A stretch of DNA of 64,000 nucleotides. Origin: Paenibacillus sp. DCT19. GTDB taxonomy: Bacteria; Bacillota; Bacilli; Paenibacillales; Paenibacillaceae. This document shows positions 40,377 through 50,542 of this stretch, in pieces (the first letter of the stretch is position 1; every line of letters starts with the position of its first letter). Location of the stretch: NCBI RefSeq assembly GCF_003268635.1, contig NZ_CP029639.1, positions 2,987,501 to 3,051,500 on the forward strand, written 5' to 3'. The notes below the pieces were generated by a model, which saw nothing but the letters and a program-made list of their open reading frames with translations, was not told where the DNA came from and did no database searches. Both the position numbers and the translations under genes were made by a program.

Positions 40377-43300
40377 ATGTCAGAGCAGCAGAAGGACAGG
40401 AGAATACTTCAACTTGCAGGGGCGTGGAAATATGCGCTCGACCCCGAGGATATCGGAGAATCAGAACAGTGGTATGACTCGTTTGTACCAGGTTCAGGCG
40501 AGACTGTATCGCTCCCAGGTACACTCACCGTTAACGGAATAGGTGAAGCAGAGAAGTGGGGAGATACAATGGATCGGGAGTCGATCCGATCTCTACGTCA
40601 GCGCTATCGTTATATCGGAGCAGCGTGGTACGAAACGGAAATCGACATTCCTGGGGATTGCATAGATCGACGTTTCTTTATATTTCTTGAACGCGTAATG
40701 TTTCAATCTACCCTATGGGTGAATGGAGAATTGGCTGGGCAGCAGGACAGTCTGTCAGCACCGCATGAATACGAGGTGAGTACACTCATTGAACCTGGAA
40801 AGGTAAACCGGTTTACGCTTCGGATCGATAATCGGGATGTTCAGAATCTGGGTACTCATTCGAGTGCATACACGGAAGAAACGCAAACGATATGGAATGG
40901 CGTCATTGGACGTATCGAGTTGCATGCGTTAGAGCCTTATTGGATCAACAATGTGCATATCTATCCTCGGCCTGACCTGCGTTCTGTTATCGTAAAGGGG
41001 ACATGTCATAACACAACAGATGCCGGGGCTCATTTTCAATTAAAGGTAAGAGCCTCAATGAAGCAGGGGACGGCTCCACATGTAGGCGATGAGATAACAG
41101 AAGAAGTGAACGTGCCTGCTTCATCAGCTCAGAACTTTGAATTGGAATATCCTATGGGGCAAGATCCTTTGTTATGGGATGAGTTCACGCCTAACCTGTA
41201 TGAGATGAAGGTAGAAGGAACCATAGTGTTAGATGAACATAACCCGGTTCGCGTCGTAACACATCAAACCTTTGGTTTACGCTACTTCAATCGTGAAGGC
41301 AGAATATTAAAAATGAATGGTCGGGCAGTCTTTTTGCGAGGAACCTTGGAATGCTGCATTTTCCCACATACCGGTCATCCTCCAATGGACATTGCATCAT
41401 GGCAGAAGATCTTTCAAACAGCTAAGGAGTATGGGTTAAATCATATTCGTTTTCATTCTTGGTGCCCGCCGGAGGTGGCGTTTGAAGCAGCGGATCAATT
41501 GGGGATATACTTGCAGGTTGAATCTCCGATGTGGATGGATACGTGGAACATGGCTGTTGGAACACATCCAGAGCATTACACCTACTTACCGCAAGAAGCT
41601 CGCAGAATTGTGGAAGTGTACGGCAATCACCCCTCGTTCTGCATATACAGTAACGGCAATGAACTGAATGGTGACTTTGAGCTGTTGCATCAGATGGTTG
41701 CAGAGCTGAAAGTGAACGATGATCGACGTTTGTACACACTCACCACCAACTGGGATCGACCGCTTGATCCGGCAGACGACCTTTTTATTGCCCAATCGGT
41801 TGATGGTATTGGTGTTCGAGGACAATATTTTCCTGAAAAGCTAGCCTTGTCAACAGAGCTCGATTTTCGAGAAGCCGTAGCAGCGCGGTCTGTTCCGGTC
41901 ATCTCCCATGAAGTGGGACAGTATGCGGTATATCCAGACGTGCAAGAGATAGAGAAATACACTGGTGCGCTTCGTCCGGTAAATCTAGAGGCCATCCGTG
42001 CAGATATGGAGACACGAGGATTAGCAGAGGATATTCGCTCCTTTGTCCATGGTACGGGGATGTTTGCCCTGCAATTGTATCGTGATGAGATTGAGGCTGC
42101 ATTGCGCACACCGAGTCTGGGAGGGTTCCAGTTGTTAGATCTGCATGATTTCCCAGGACAGAGTACAGCTACGGTCGGCATCCTCAATGCATTTTGGGAA
42201 TCGAAAGGCTTGACTGAGCCTCATCAATTTCGCGAATTCTGCGCACCAACAGTGCTGCTGCTCCGTATGCCAAAGCGCATCTATACCAATACGGAACAAT
42301 TCGCTGCGGAGATCAATATTTCTCATTTTGCTGCAACAGATATCACGCCATCCTCTATCCAATGGGTTATTAAAAATAGTGATGGGCAGATTCTTGACCA
42401 AGGCTCATTACCAACGAATATCATCCCAAATGGGTCAGGGCAATCACTGGGAAATATCGTATCGTTGGCACCACAGTACATCAAGAAGAGTGACAGATTA
42501 ACGATTTCCCTAGAAATTTTGGGTAGCGAAGTGCGGAATGAATGGCCATTTTGGGTGTACGAATCCCCAGAGAAGCATAGTGAATTCCCGCAGTCAATCA
42601 TGGTGAAGCGAAGTCTGGATGATGAGATGGAACAGCATCTTACAGCAGGAGGACATATCCTCTTTCTGACGCAAAAGGGTAAGCTGCAACATACGAGCCC
42701 GGGAAAATTTTATCCTGTGTTCTGGAGTCCGGCTCATTTTGCAACAGAAGCACCATGTGGTATTCTCGCTTATACTAACCACATGGCATTGAACGGATTA
42801 CCAACCAGAGAATATGCAGAGCATCCATGGCAAGACTTGCTGGATCAATCCGTATCATTTGTAGTGAACGAAGGCATTCCATTCAACCCAATTGTTCAGG
42901 TCATTCCTAACTTCTATCACAATCGCAAGCTGACGAACCTTGCCGAATATAGCGTCGGTCAGGGCAAGGTGTTGATTTGCGGAATCAACATTGAAGACGA
43001 TCTGCAGCATCGCCCTGTTGCAGATCAGCTTCGTACAAGTCTAATCGACTATGTTTCATCCGATTCGTTTGAACCCACAGTAGAGATTGAACTAGATCAG
43101 CTTCGTCAATTACTTGCCGAAAGTGAGCAACCTGCCGAGGCAGCATCCGATTATACAGTTGCAGCTAAAGACCTTGCACACATGAAGGCTACATCCAGCG
43201 ATAGTGTACGTGAAGGCCATGAAGCGATGTATGGAAACGACAGAAACAGTCACACCTACTGGCTGGCAGAAGATGATGCGCCAGGTCACTGGTGGCAGGT

Positions 43301-43556
43301 CGATCTGCTACATGAACACTCTATTACAGGAACGAAGGTGGAGTTTCATCAGGAAGGTAACTTCTTGTATGTGATTCAGGTTTCAGGTGATGGGCAACAA
43401 TGGAGCGTTGTTTCGAATCAGACGGGTCAGACATCGACTGAATTGACGCGTGTAGATCGGTTTGAAGCGAAGGGAAGGTATGTGAGAATCGTATATAACG
43501 GGTTGCCCAGTGGGGTTCGAGCGGGACACCGGGCATTTGAGGTATACGGAAGTTAA
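40377..43556 (+). CDS. GH2-family glycosidase with C-terminal discoidin-type domain
   Basis: About 1059 residues, no signal peptide. The N-terminal GH2 sugar-binding domain includes RRFFIFLERVMFQSTLWVNGELAG, followed by an Ig-like domain and a TIM barrel with MNGRAVFLRGT. The acid/base is Glu in YSNGNELNG and the probable nucleophile Glu in VISHEVGQY. After an accessory region (about 620-900), a final ~130-residue F5/8 type C-like domain holds HWWQVDLL and the closing Y-V-R-I-V-Y-N. Specificity (galactosidase, glucuronidase, arabinosidase) cannot be set from sequence. ATG 40377 with AAGGAG 8 bases upstream is preferred over GTG 40368. Confidence 0.88.
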   Translation: MSEQQKDRRILQLAGAWKYALDPEDIGESEQWYDSFVPGSGETVSLPGTLTVNGIGEAEKWGDTMDRESIRSLRQRYRYIGAAWYETEIDIPGDCIDRRFFIFLERVMFQSTLWVNGELAGQQDSLSAPHEYEVSTLIEPGKVNRFTLRIDNRDVQNLGTHSSAYTEETQTIWNGVIGRIELHALEPYWINNVHIYPRPDLRSVIVKGTCHNTTDAGAHFQLKVRASMKQGTAPHVGDEITEEVNVPASSAQNFELEYPMGQDPLLWDEFTPNLYEMKVEGTIVLDEHNPVRVVTHQTFGLRYFNREGRILKMNGRAVFLRGTLECCIFPHTGHPPMDIASWQKIFQTAKEYGLNHIRFHSWCPPEVAFEAADQLGIYLQVESPMWMDTWNMAVGTHPEHYTYLPQEARRIVEVYGNHPSFCIYSNGNELNGDFELLHQMVAELKVNDDRRLYTLTTNWDRPLDPADDLFIAQSVDGIGVRGQYFPEKLALSTELDFREAVAARSVPVISHEVGQYAVYPDVQEIEKYTGALRPVNLEAIRADMETRGLAEDIRSFVHGTGMFALQLYRDEIEAALRTPSLGGFQLLDLHDFPGQSTATVGILNAFWESKGLTEPHQFREFCAPTVLLLRMPKRIYTNTEQFAAEINISHFAATDITPSSIQWVIKNSDGQILDQGSLPTNIIPNGSGQSLGNIVSLAPQYIKKSDRLTISLEILGSEVRNEWPFWVYESPEKHSEFPQSIMVKRSLDDEMEQHLTAGGHILFLTQKGKLQHTSPGKFYPVFWSPAHFATEAPCGILAYTNHMALNGLPTREYAEHPWQDLLDQSVSFVVNEGIPFNPIVQVIPNFYHNRKLTNLAEYSVGQGKVLICGINIEDDLQHRPVADQLRTSLIDYVSSDSFEPTVEIELDQLRQLLAESEQPAEAASDYTVAAKDLAHMKATSSDSVREGHEAMYGNDRNSHTYWLAEDDAPGHWWQVDLLHEHSITGTKVEFHQEGNFLYVIQVSGDGQQWSVVSNQTGQTSTELTRVDRFEAKGRYVRIVYNGLPSGVRAGHRAFEVYGS

Positions 43557-43580
43557 TAAGCGACAATGTGAGTTCCAAGA

Positions 43581-43610
43581 AAGAACGTCACTCTAGGGTG
43601 CCGTTCTTTT
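43581..43610 (+). terminator. Terminator of the GH2 gene
   Basis: AAGAACG at 43581-43587 pairs with CGTTCTT at 43602-43608, with inner CAC/GTG pairs, then TTTTC. Confidence 0.7.
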
Positions 43611-43663
43611 CTCACTTCTTCCTATGTTGGAATGAATTTATTACTTATTCCGCTAAAGCCCTG

Positions 43664-44209
43664 TTACTTGAATAATTTATACCAGTACAAAGTGGTATCG
43701 ATATCAGAATTATAAGACTGCTTTAGTGTGTCAACTCCACCGAGTATGAATCCTTGTTTTACATAAAATCTGCATGCGCCCAGATTATCATCTTGGGCTT
43801 CCAAGGACATTCCGATAAGGTTCCTTTGTTTTGCCCACTCTTCCGCTTTGTTTAAGAGCAACTTTCCGACTCCACTGCCTCTATAATCTTGTTTAGTAGC
43901 AATATTTTCAATATAACAGAAGCGATTCCAATCCTTAATGATTCTGATCTGACCGATGCAAACATTATTTATATAAGCTAAAAATAAAGCTTTATCATCT
44001 TGGTTTATATATTGACTCCACTCAAGTTTATCATCTGGAAAACGTATTTCTCTCGTTTCATCAAACAGAACTTCGGTATACGACCATTTTCCTGATTGCA
44101 AACTGGGGACAACTTTACCATACAACGTAAAATAATCATTGGTCATATTGATATCCTCAATTAAGTCATTAGTTAATGGAGTAATCATAATATTATTTTC
44201 ACTGCTCAA
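43664..44209 (-). CDS. GNAT acetyltransferase, streptothricin acetyltransferase (SatA) type
   Basis: A 181-residue GNAT. The acetyl-CoA loop is in IENIATKQDYRGSGVGKLLLNKAEEWA (residues ~105-131). Features shared with SatA-type streptothricin acetyltransferases include IGQIRIIKDWNRFCYIENIA, MSLEAQDDNLGACRFYVKQGFILGGVDTL and IDTTLYWYKLF. Such enzymes acetylate the beta-lysine group of streptothricin, though chromosomal copies may serve other amines. TTG 44209 is taken as start with AAAGGAAG upstream; ATG 44188 is an alternative. Confidence 0.85.
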   Translation of the reverse strand: MSSENNIMITPLTNDLIEDINMTNDYFTLYGKVVPSLQSGKWSYTEVLFDETREIRFPDDKLEWSQYINQDDKALFLAYINNVCIGQIRIIKDWNRFCYIENIATKQDYRGSGVGKLLLNKAEEWAKQRNLIGMSLEAQDDNLGACRFYVKQGFILGGVDTLKQSYNSDIDTTLYWYKLFK

Positions 44210-44260
44210 TAGTATACACTTCCTTTTATGATATTTAACAAAATAACGAAGAGAATAGCT

Positions 44261-44830
44261 TTAGTTAATAACTTGGTTTCGCTTCAATACACCCCATAAT
44301 TGCTGTGCAACATCATCTGCTGATAGCGGCATATGGTTCAGAATCCACCACTCCACAATTCCGACAAAAGCGGAGGCCATGAATTGAGTAATCAACTCTT
44401 TATTATAGTTTAGATTAACCCCATCCATATTGATATGAATGTTAATGTGAGTTGTCGTAAGCTCTAACATACGGTCGCGGAATGCGGGAACGCCTTTATT
44501 GGAGAGCATGGAGAAGTAAAAATGGTGGTTCTCTTCAAAATAGCGCATTACAGGAAGAAATGAAGATTCGATGAGATCGATGGTTTCTCCATTGCGATCC
44601 GTTGCTGTTGTTACTGCAATCATCTGATTCAAGTTTTCTTCAATGCATTTGTTCAACAAGTCGTACTTATCACTGTAGTGAAAGTATACTGTTCCTCGAT
44701 TAATATTTGCTCGATCGGCAATTTCATTGATCGTAATGTGCTCGAAATTTTTTTCTGCAATTAAAGAAACGAAGGATTGAAAGATTGCTGCCTTTGTTTT
44801 TGCAATTCTTCTATCGATTCTGACCTCCAT
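44261..44830 (-). CDS. TetR/AcrR-family regulator
   Basis: A 189-residue protein with the N-terminal helix-turn-helix ITINEIADRANINRGTVYFHYSDKYDLL (residues 31-59) and a TetR_C-like ligand domain. It is divergent from the SnoaL-like gene at 45112. Two GATATC-centred palindromes lie just upstream of its start, so it probably represses itself and that neighbour. Confidence 0.9.
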   Translation of the reverse strand: MEVRIDRRIAKTKAAIFQSFVSLIAEKNFEHITINEIADRANINRGTVYFHYSDKYDLLNKCIEENLNQMIAVTTATDRNGETIDLIESSFLPVMRYFEENHHFYFSMLSNKGVPAFRDRMLELTTTHINIHINMDGVNLNYNKELITQFMASAFVGIVEWWILNHMPLSADDVAQQLWGVLKRNQVIN

Positions 44831-44845
44831 CGAACTAACCTCCAG

Positions 44846-44888
44846 ATAAGATATCTAACACCTCACTCCATTACGTTGGATATCCAAC
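44846..44888. promoter_or_regulatory. Twin palindromes, candidate TetR operators
   Basis: GTTGGATATCCAAC at 44875-44888 is a perfect 14-base palindrome. A relative, ATAAGATATCTAAC, is centred on GATATC 44850-44855, 29 bases upstream. They lie between the divergent TetR and SnoaL genes. Confidence 0.65.
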
Positions 44889-45111
44889 ACAATGGGCTAG
44901 ATTAACGATTGAATTGATTCGTATATCTCATATAATAGTCAATAAGCGTTATTTATTCAACAAATGTTGGATTAATTAATAAGCGAATAACGTCGAGCAT
45001 AGAAAGGATGATCCGTTGAAATATTCCTATAAAGGAATGAAATGATTCAGATGTCTGAGTCGGATAACAACGTATTATCAAACTAATATTTTACCCAAGG
45101 AGGATAACTTC

Positions 45112-45551
45112 ATGTCATTAGAAATTTTACAAGCAAAGTCCGAACTAAGAGACCTCATTGATTCGTACGCAACATTAACCGACGCCAAAAAGGTCTCGGA
45201 ACAGATGTTATTATTTACGCCAGATACACGATTTAAAGTGTATTTCGGAGATCAACTGGTGTCTGATGTTACGGGGACTAAACAGTTAGAGGAAGAGTTC
45301 AATGGTCATGTTGCACTGGTGAAACGTTACTTCACGGCCAATGCACAGCATGTTGTGCAAGTAGATGGGGACTCAGCAACGGGTGTTGTATTTTCGCAAA
45401 TGAAGATGGTGAGGGATGAAGAGGGCAAGACGTGTTAACGGATTATAGTGTGCAATACCACGATGTATATGTTCGCCAAGACGAGAAGTGGTTCATTCAG
45501 GAACGGACATCGCATTATATCATTGTGGAAGCAAGAGTATTACAAGGATAA
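45112..45551 (+). pseudogene. SnoaL/NTF2-like protein, frameshifted
   Basis: ATG 45112 (AAGGAGG upstream) starts MSLEILQAKSELRDLIDSYATLTDAKKVSEQMLLF, an NTF2-like SnoaL_4 fold. The frame stops at 45438, but with one more G near 45432 it continues VLTDYSVQYHDVYVRQDEKWFIQERTSHYIIVEARVL to the stop at 45551, about 146 residues. The family includes small cone-shaped isomerases, dehydratases and ligand binders of unknown role. It is probably controlled by the divergent TetR protein. A sequencing indel is the likely cause. Bases 45552-45730 hold nothing I recognise. Confidence 0.82.
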
Positions 45552-45734
45552 AGGATGTGCTGGAATTTCAGAATGGCAGGGTCGTGTTAACCACGAGCTT
45601 GTCATTTTGGCTTTCAGATTCACATCCGTATGTGGCTTAGTTCTGAGTCAACAGATACGATCTGAAGAGCTATTATGAGCATAGATTGAAGCACTCATCC
45701 GGCTTGCTAGGATAAATTTCCAGTAACGAAATGC

Positions 45735-45782
45735 TTGTCAAATGAAATAGAATGTGATAATTTATGTCTGTAACCGGTTACA
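45735..45782 (+). promoter_or_regulatory. rbs operon promoter and RbsR operator
   Basis: A -35-like TTGTCA at 45735-45740 is followed after 17 bases by TAATTT (or GATAAT with 15). The perfect palindrome TGTAACCGGTTACA at 45769-45782 is a LacI-family operator immediately before the rbsR ribosome site, implying autoregulation. Confidence 0.75.
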
Positions 45783-45796
45783 CATAAGGAGAAAAA

Positions 45797-46789
45797 ATGA
45801 CGAAAACGATAAAAGACGTAGCAAATCTGGCTGGCGTATCTGTAGCCACCGTATCAAGAGTCATTAATGACAGGGGTTACGTTCATGCGGATACTCGCAA
45901 GAAAGTAGAAGATGCCGTGAAGGCGCTCAACTTCTCCCCAAATGAAGTGGCTCGCTCATTATATAAACGCAAATCCAAACTGATTGGCTTGTTGCTGCCC
46001 GATATTGCAAACCCTTACTTTCCACAGCTTGCTCGCGGAGTTGAGGATCGGATGCAGGAGCAGGATTATAGACTGATATTCGGAAACAGTGATGAGGATG
46101 AGCGAAAGGAGCAGGATTACATCCAGACGTTCATTCAGAATAACGTGGTTGGTGTGATCTCTTCAACGAACTACCCTCATTCTTCAATATATGAGAACCT
46201 GAAGATTCCTGTAGTGTTTCTCGATAGAACCTCTTTAGATCGACCTTCTGTGTATGCGGATGGTAGAGAAGGGGGAAGGCTAGCAGCCAAGGAGATTATC
46301 AGACGGGGCAGCCGCCGGATCACGGTTATGCAGGGACCGACACATATTCGCCCAGCTCAGGATCGCTTTGAAGGAGCTATCGAAACTATTCGTGCAGCTG
46401 GACTTGATTACCGGGTTATTCAGACAACCTCATTCTCGTTTAACGAGGCAGGTGTGTGGGCTGAAGAGTTATTCAAGAATTATGCCGACACGGATGGAGT
46501 TATTGCCAGCAATGACATCGCCGCGATGGCCGTTCTGCATGAGGCAGCACGAATTGGAAGGAAAGTCCCTGAGGATGTTCAAGTCATTGGGTTCGACGAC
46601 ATTCCGATGAGTGGTCTCTTATCGCCAGCATTGTCCACGATTCGCCAACCGGCATATGAGATGGGAAGAGAAGCGGCGGGATTACTTATCAAGCTTGTGG
46701 AACAAACTGCAATTGAGGATAAAAACATACAGTTGCCTGTTGGATTCATTGAGCGGGGAACAACGAGAAAGGTGAGTACAGATGGCTAA
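45797..46789 (+). CDS. rbsR: Ribose operon repressor RbsR (LacI family)
   Basis: A 330-residue LacI-family protein. The N-terminal helix-turn-helix is TIKDVANLAGVSVATVSRVINDRGYV (residues 3-28), with the hinge SPNEVARSLYKRKSKLIGLLLPDI. The periplasmic-binding-like effector domain contains GVISSTNYPHSS and DVQVIGFDDIPMSGLLSPALST. It is the first gene of the ribose operon and overlaps rbsK by 8 bases. It should bind the TGTAACCGGTTACA site just upstream and release it with ribose. Confidence 0.93.
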   Translation: MTKTIKDVANLAGVSVATVSRVINDRGYVHADTRKKVEDAVKALNFSPNEVARSLYKRKSKLIGLLLPDIANPYFPQLARGVEDRMQEQDYRLIFGNSDEDERKEQDYIQTFIQNNVVGVISSTNYPHSSIYENLKIPVVFLDRTSLDRPSVYADGREGGRLAAKEIIRRGSRRITVMQGPTHIRPAQDRFEGAIETIRAAGLDYRVIQTTSFSFNEAGVWAEELFKNYADTDGVIASNDIAAMAVLHEAARIGRKVPEDVQVIGFDDIPMSGLLSPALSTIRQPAYEMGREAAGLLIKLVEQTAIEDKNIQLPVGFIERGTTRKVSTDG

Positions 46790-47660
46790 AATTTGCGTGA
46801 TTGGTAGCAGTTCTATGGATTTAGTCGTTACTTCTTCAAGAAGACCAGGAGCGGGTGAAACCGTTCTTGGCGAGAGCTTCAAAACAGTCCCTGGCGGCAA
46901 AGGAGCGAATCAAGCTGTTGCTGCTGCCAGACTGGGAGCTGAGGTTCATATGATCGGACGGGTAGGGGAAGACACCTTCGGTACGGACATTTTGAACAAC
47001 TTTGAAGCAAATGGTGTAAATACGCAAAATGTGAAACCGGTTACACATTTAGAAAGTGGAACGGCTCATATCATTCTCGCGGAAGGTGATAATAGTATTG
47101 TTGTTGTTGAGGCGGCGAACCGTGAAGTGACTCCCGCTTATGTCGATGAGGCGGTTGATGTGATACGTAATGCAGATATCGTATTGATCCAACAGGAGAT
47201 CCCAGAGGAAACGGTGGTTCACGTTAGTAGACTGTGCGCGAAGTTTGGAACACCGCTGTTATTGAATCCAGCACCCGCAAGAGCGATATCACAAGAGGTC
47301 ATTGAACATGCTTCCTACATTACGCCGAATGAGCATGAGGCAGAAATATTGTTCCAAGGTGTAAGTCCAGCAGAGGCGCTGAGACAGTATCCGAACAAAT
47401 TGTTTATTACAGAAGGCAGCAAGGGCGTACGTTATTATGACGGAGAAAAGGAAGTTCTTGTGCCAACGTACCAAGTGAAGGCCGTTGATACAACTGGCGC
47501 GGGAGACACATTCAATGCCGCATTTGCAGTCGCTCTGGCTGAAGGCAAGCCGCTACAAGATAGCATTCGCTTCGCTAATCGAGCTGCATCATTGTCTGTG
47601 ACCAAGTTCGGAGCGCAAGGTGGAATGCCAACGCGAGCTGAAGTGGAGGAGAGTCTGTAA
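46782..47660 (+). CDS. rbsK: Ribokinase
   Basis: A 292-residue PfkB-family kinase. The sugar-binding motif is [18 protein letters not shown] (residues ~38-55), and the ATP/anion-hole signature [17 protein letters not shown] near residue 233 contains the catalytic Asp. It phosphorylates ribose to ribose 5-phosphate. It overlaps rbsR by 8 bases and rbsD by 1 base, indicating translational coupling. Confidence 0.96.
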   Translation: MAKICVIGSSSMDLVVTSSRRPGAGETVLGESFKTVPGGKGANQAVAAARLGAEVHMIGRVGEDTFGTDILNNFEANGVNTQNVKPVTHLESGTAHIILAEGDNSIVVVEAANREVTPAYVDEAVDVIRNADIVLIQQEIPEETVVHVSRLCAKFGTPLLLNPAPARAISQEVIEHASYITPNEHEAEILFQGVSPAEALRQYPNKLFITEGSKGVRYYDGEKEVLVPTYQVKAVDTTGAGDTFNAAFAVALAEGKPLQDSIRFANRAASLSVTKFGAQGGMPTRAEVEESL

Positions 47661-48061
47661 TGAAAAGACATGGCATACTCAATAGTCACATTTCCAAAAT
47701 ACTCTCGGATCTCGGTCACACGGATCTGATTGCGATTGCGGATGCCGGACTTCCTGTACCGGAAGGAGTACGCAAGATTGATCTGGCTCTGAAGCTGGGA
47801 ACACCGAGTTTTCGTGAAGTCGTAGAAACGATTGCGGATGATATGGTCATTGAAAAGGTTATTGTGGCAGAAGAAATCCGAGAGGCAAACCCCGAAGCGC
47901 TGCAATTTATGATAGACAGATTCGGAGAGGACAACGTATCTTTTTCTGTCAGTCATGAGCAATTCAAGGTGTTAACAAGGCAGGTAAAGGCGGTTATCCG
48001 CACAGGTGAGGCTACGCCTTATGCCAATTGCATTTTACAAGCAGGAGTCCATTTTGGTTAA
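47660..48061 (+). CDS. rbsD: D-ribose pyranase
   Basis: A 133-residue protein with the family signature [25 protein letters not shown] (residues ~8-33), containing the catalytic His, and the C-terminal [17 protein letters not shown]. It interconverts beta-pyran and beta-furan forms of ribose, feeding the kinase. Its ATG overlaps the rbsK stop codon. Confidence 0.96.
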   Translation: MKRHGILNSHISKILSDLGHTDLIAIADAGLPVPEGVRKIDLALKLGTPSFREVVETIADDMVIEKVIVAEEIREANPEALQFMIDRFGEDNVSFSVSHEQFKVLTRQVKAVIRTGEATPYANCILQAGVHFG

Positions 48062-48076
48062 CAAGGAGGTTGCGTT

Positions 48077-49558
48077 ATGCATATTCAGATGCACAACATT
48101 CACAAAGCGTTTGGCACCAATCAGGTGCTAAGCGGAGTGGATTTTGAACTGCAAGAAGGTGAGGTTCACGCCCTAATGGGGGAGAACGGAGCAGGCAAAT
48201 CCACACTGATGAATATTCTGATTGGTCTTCATCAGCGGGATCAAGGCACAATTAAGATCGACGGAAAGGAAACGTATTTCACCAGTCCGAAGGAAGCAGA
48301 GAAATTAGGCATCACATTTATTCATCAGGAGCTGAACGTCTGGCCTGAAATGACGGTGCTGGATAACCTTTTTATCGGGAAAGAGGTCACTTCCTCGTTT
48401 GGGTTGCTCAATACAAGACAAATGAAAGCGCTTGCCAAAGAACAGTTCAGCAAATTATCTGTGGACATTCCACTTGATCGACCTGCGGGAGAATGCTCCG
48501 TTGGTCAACAACAGATGATCGAAATTGCAAAGGCACTAATGACAGATGCAAAGGTAATTATAATGGATGAACCAACAGCAGCACTTACAGAGCGAGAGAT
48601 TCAAAAGCTGTTCGGAGTAATCACGTCACTGAAGAAAAATGGTGTATCCATCGTCTATATCTCTCACCGCATGGAGGAAATATTTACAATCTGCGAACGG
48701 ATTACGATTATGCGTGATGGCATAACCGTAGATACCAAATCAATTCCGCAGACGAGTTTTGACGAAGTCGTTCGAAAAATGGTTGGTCGAGAATTAACGG
48801 AACGTTATCCCGCTCGAAATCCTTCTTATGGCGAGGTTGTTCTGGAGGTCAGAAACGCGAGCAGCAAAGATTCATTTCACGATGTGAGCTTTCATGTTAG
48901 GGCGGGTGAAATTCTAGGCTTCTCAGGACTTATGGGCTCTGGACGAACAGAAATGATGAGAACGATCTTTGGTCTGGACAAGCTGGATCAAGGGGAAGTA
49001 GTGATTCGCGGTAAAAAGGTGAACATTCGTAAACCCGTTGATGCGGTCAGACATGGTATTGGCTTCATTACCGAAGATCGCAAGGACGAGGGTCTTGTGC
49101 TCGACTTCTCCATTCGTGAGAATATGGCACTGCCAAATCTGTTCAGTTTCTCCAGCAAAGGTTTCATCTCGACTGCAAAAGAACAGGAATTCGTGGATAC
49201 ACTGATCAAACGATTACAGATCAAAACACAATCTTCCGAAACGGCTGCTCGCAATCTATCGGGTGGTAATCAGCAGAAGGTGGTTATCGCAAAATGGGTC
49301 GGCATCGGTCCAAGTGTGCTCATCCTGGATGAACCTACACGAGGCGTTGATGTTGGAGCGAAGCGTGAAATCTATCAGCTCATGAATGAACTGACAGACC
49401 GGGGCGTCGCCATCATTATGGTGTCGTCAGAGCTACCCGAAGTGCTCGGGATGAGTGATCGAATCGCGGTTGTGCATGAAGGGCACATTAGTGGCGTGCT
49501 GTCTAAAGAAGAAGCCACTCAGGAAAATATTATGACATTGGCCACAGGGGGACAGTGA
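48077..49558 (+). CDS. rbsA: Ribose ABC transporter ATP-binding protein
   Basis: A 493-residue double-ATPase. The first domain has Walker [10 protein letters not shown] (residues ~36-44), signature CSVGQQQM and Walker [10 protein letters not shown]. The second has the degenerate P-loop [11 protein letters not shown], signature NLSGGNQQK and [13 protein letters not shown]. This asymmetry is typical of the RbsA/MglA monosaccharide group. It energises RbsC from the cytoplasmic side. AAGGAGG lies 8 bases before the ATG. Confidence 0.96.
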   Translation: MHIQMHNIHKAFGTNQVLSGVDFELQEGEVHALMGENGAGKSTLMNILIGLHQRDQGTIKIDGKETYFTSPKEAEKLGITFIHQELNVWPEMTVLDNLFIGKEVTSSFGLLNTRQMKALAKEQFSKLSVDIPLDRPAGECSVGQQQMIEIAKALMTDAKVIIMDEPTAALTEREIQKLFGVITSLKKNGVSIVYISHRMEEIFTICERITIMRDGITVDTKSIPQTSFDEVVRKMVGRELTERYPARNPSYGEVVLEVRNASSKDSFHDVSFHVRAGEILGFSGLMGSGRTEMMRTIFGLDKLDQGEVVIRGKKVNIRKPVDAVRHGIGFITEDRKDEGLVLDFSIRENMALPNLFSFSSKGFISTAKEQEFVDTLIKRLQIKTQSSETAARNLSGGNQQKVVIAKWVGIGPSVLILDEPTRGVDVGAKREIYQLMNELTDRGVAIIMVSSELPEVLGMSDRIAVVHEGHISGVLSKEEATQENIMTLATGGQ

Positions 49559-49559
49559 T

Positions 49560-50528
49560 ATGACAACAATGGACAACAAAACTGCCAAAAGCGGCTTCCG
49601 TTTCTCAACCGTAACACAAAAATTAGGACCGTTACTGGGCTTAATCATTCTCATTCTCATCGTTTCAATCTTGAATCCTAGCTTCTTGGAACCGCTTAAT
49701 ATCTTGAATCTACTGCGTCAGGTATCGATTAATGCGCTCATTGCGTTTGGGATGACATTTGTTATTCTCACCGGCGGAATTGATCTATCGGTTGGCTCGA
49801 TCCTCGCGTTATCCAGTGCTTTTGTTGCCAATATGATGTTATCTGGTTTAGATCCGATCTTGTCGATCATTATCGGGGTAGCACTAGGTGGTGTTATGGG
49901 GATGGTCAACGGTCTTATGATAACCAAAGGTAAGATGGCACCTTTTATCGCAACATTGGCAACGATGACGATATTCAGAGGATTAACGTTGGTTTACACG
50001 AACGGTAATCCAATTACAGGTCTTGGTGATAGCCTACTGTTCCAATTGTTTGGACGTGGTTACTTGTTAGGAATTCCCGTACCAGCCATTACCATGCTGA
50101 TTACGTTTATGATTCTGTGGATTATTCTGCACAAAACAGCCTTTGGTCGCAAAACATATGCTATTGGTGGTAATGAGAAAGCTTCCATTATCTCAGGCAT
50201 CAAGGTTACACGTGTTAAAGTGATGATCTATTCTTTGGCGGGTATGCTTGCAGCGCTGGCAGGAGCGATTCTTACATCACGCTTGAACTCTGCACAACCG
50301 ACAGCGGGTACTTCCTACGAGTTGGATGCGATTGCTGCAGTTGTACTCGGTGGTACGAGCCTTTCTGGAGGAAGAGGACGCATTGTTGGTACGTTAATCG
50401 GTGTTCTGATTATTGGTGTATTGAATAATGGATTGAACTTACTCGGGGTGAACTCCTTCTACCAAATGGTCGTGAAGGGCGTTGTTATTGCCATTGCAGT
50501 CCTGCTGGACCGCAAGAAAACAGCATAA
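49560..50528 (+). CDS. rbsC: Ribose ABC transporter permease
   Basis: A 322-residue membrane protein with eight to ten hydrophobic segments and the family motifs FGMTFVILTGGIDLSVGSILALS (residues ~63-85) and AIAAVVLGGTSLSGGRGRIVGTLIG (~253-277). It forms the membrane channel with RbsA and RbsB. It starts one base after the rbsA stop. Confidence 0.96.
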   Translation: MTTMDNKTAKSGFRFSTVTQKLGPLLGLIILILIVSILNPSFLEPLNILNLLRQVSINALIAFGMTFVILTGGIDLSVGSILALSSAFVANMMLSGLDPILSIIIGVALGGVMGMVNGLMITKGKMAPFIATLATMTIFRGLTLVYTNGNPITGLGDSLLFQLFGRGYLLGIPVPAITMLITFMILWIILHKTAFGRKTYAIGGNEKASIISGIKVTRVKVMIYSLAGMLAALAGAILTSRLNSAQPTAGTSYELDAIAAVVLGGTSLSGGRGRIVGTLIGVLIIGVLNNGLNLLGVNSFYQMVVKGVVIAIAVLLDRKKTA

Positions 50529-50542
50529 GGAGAGATGCAACT

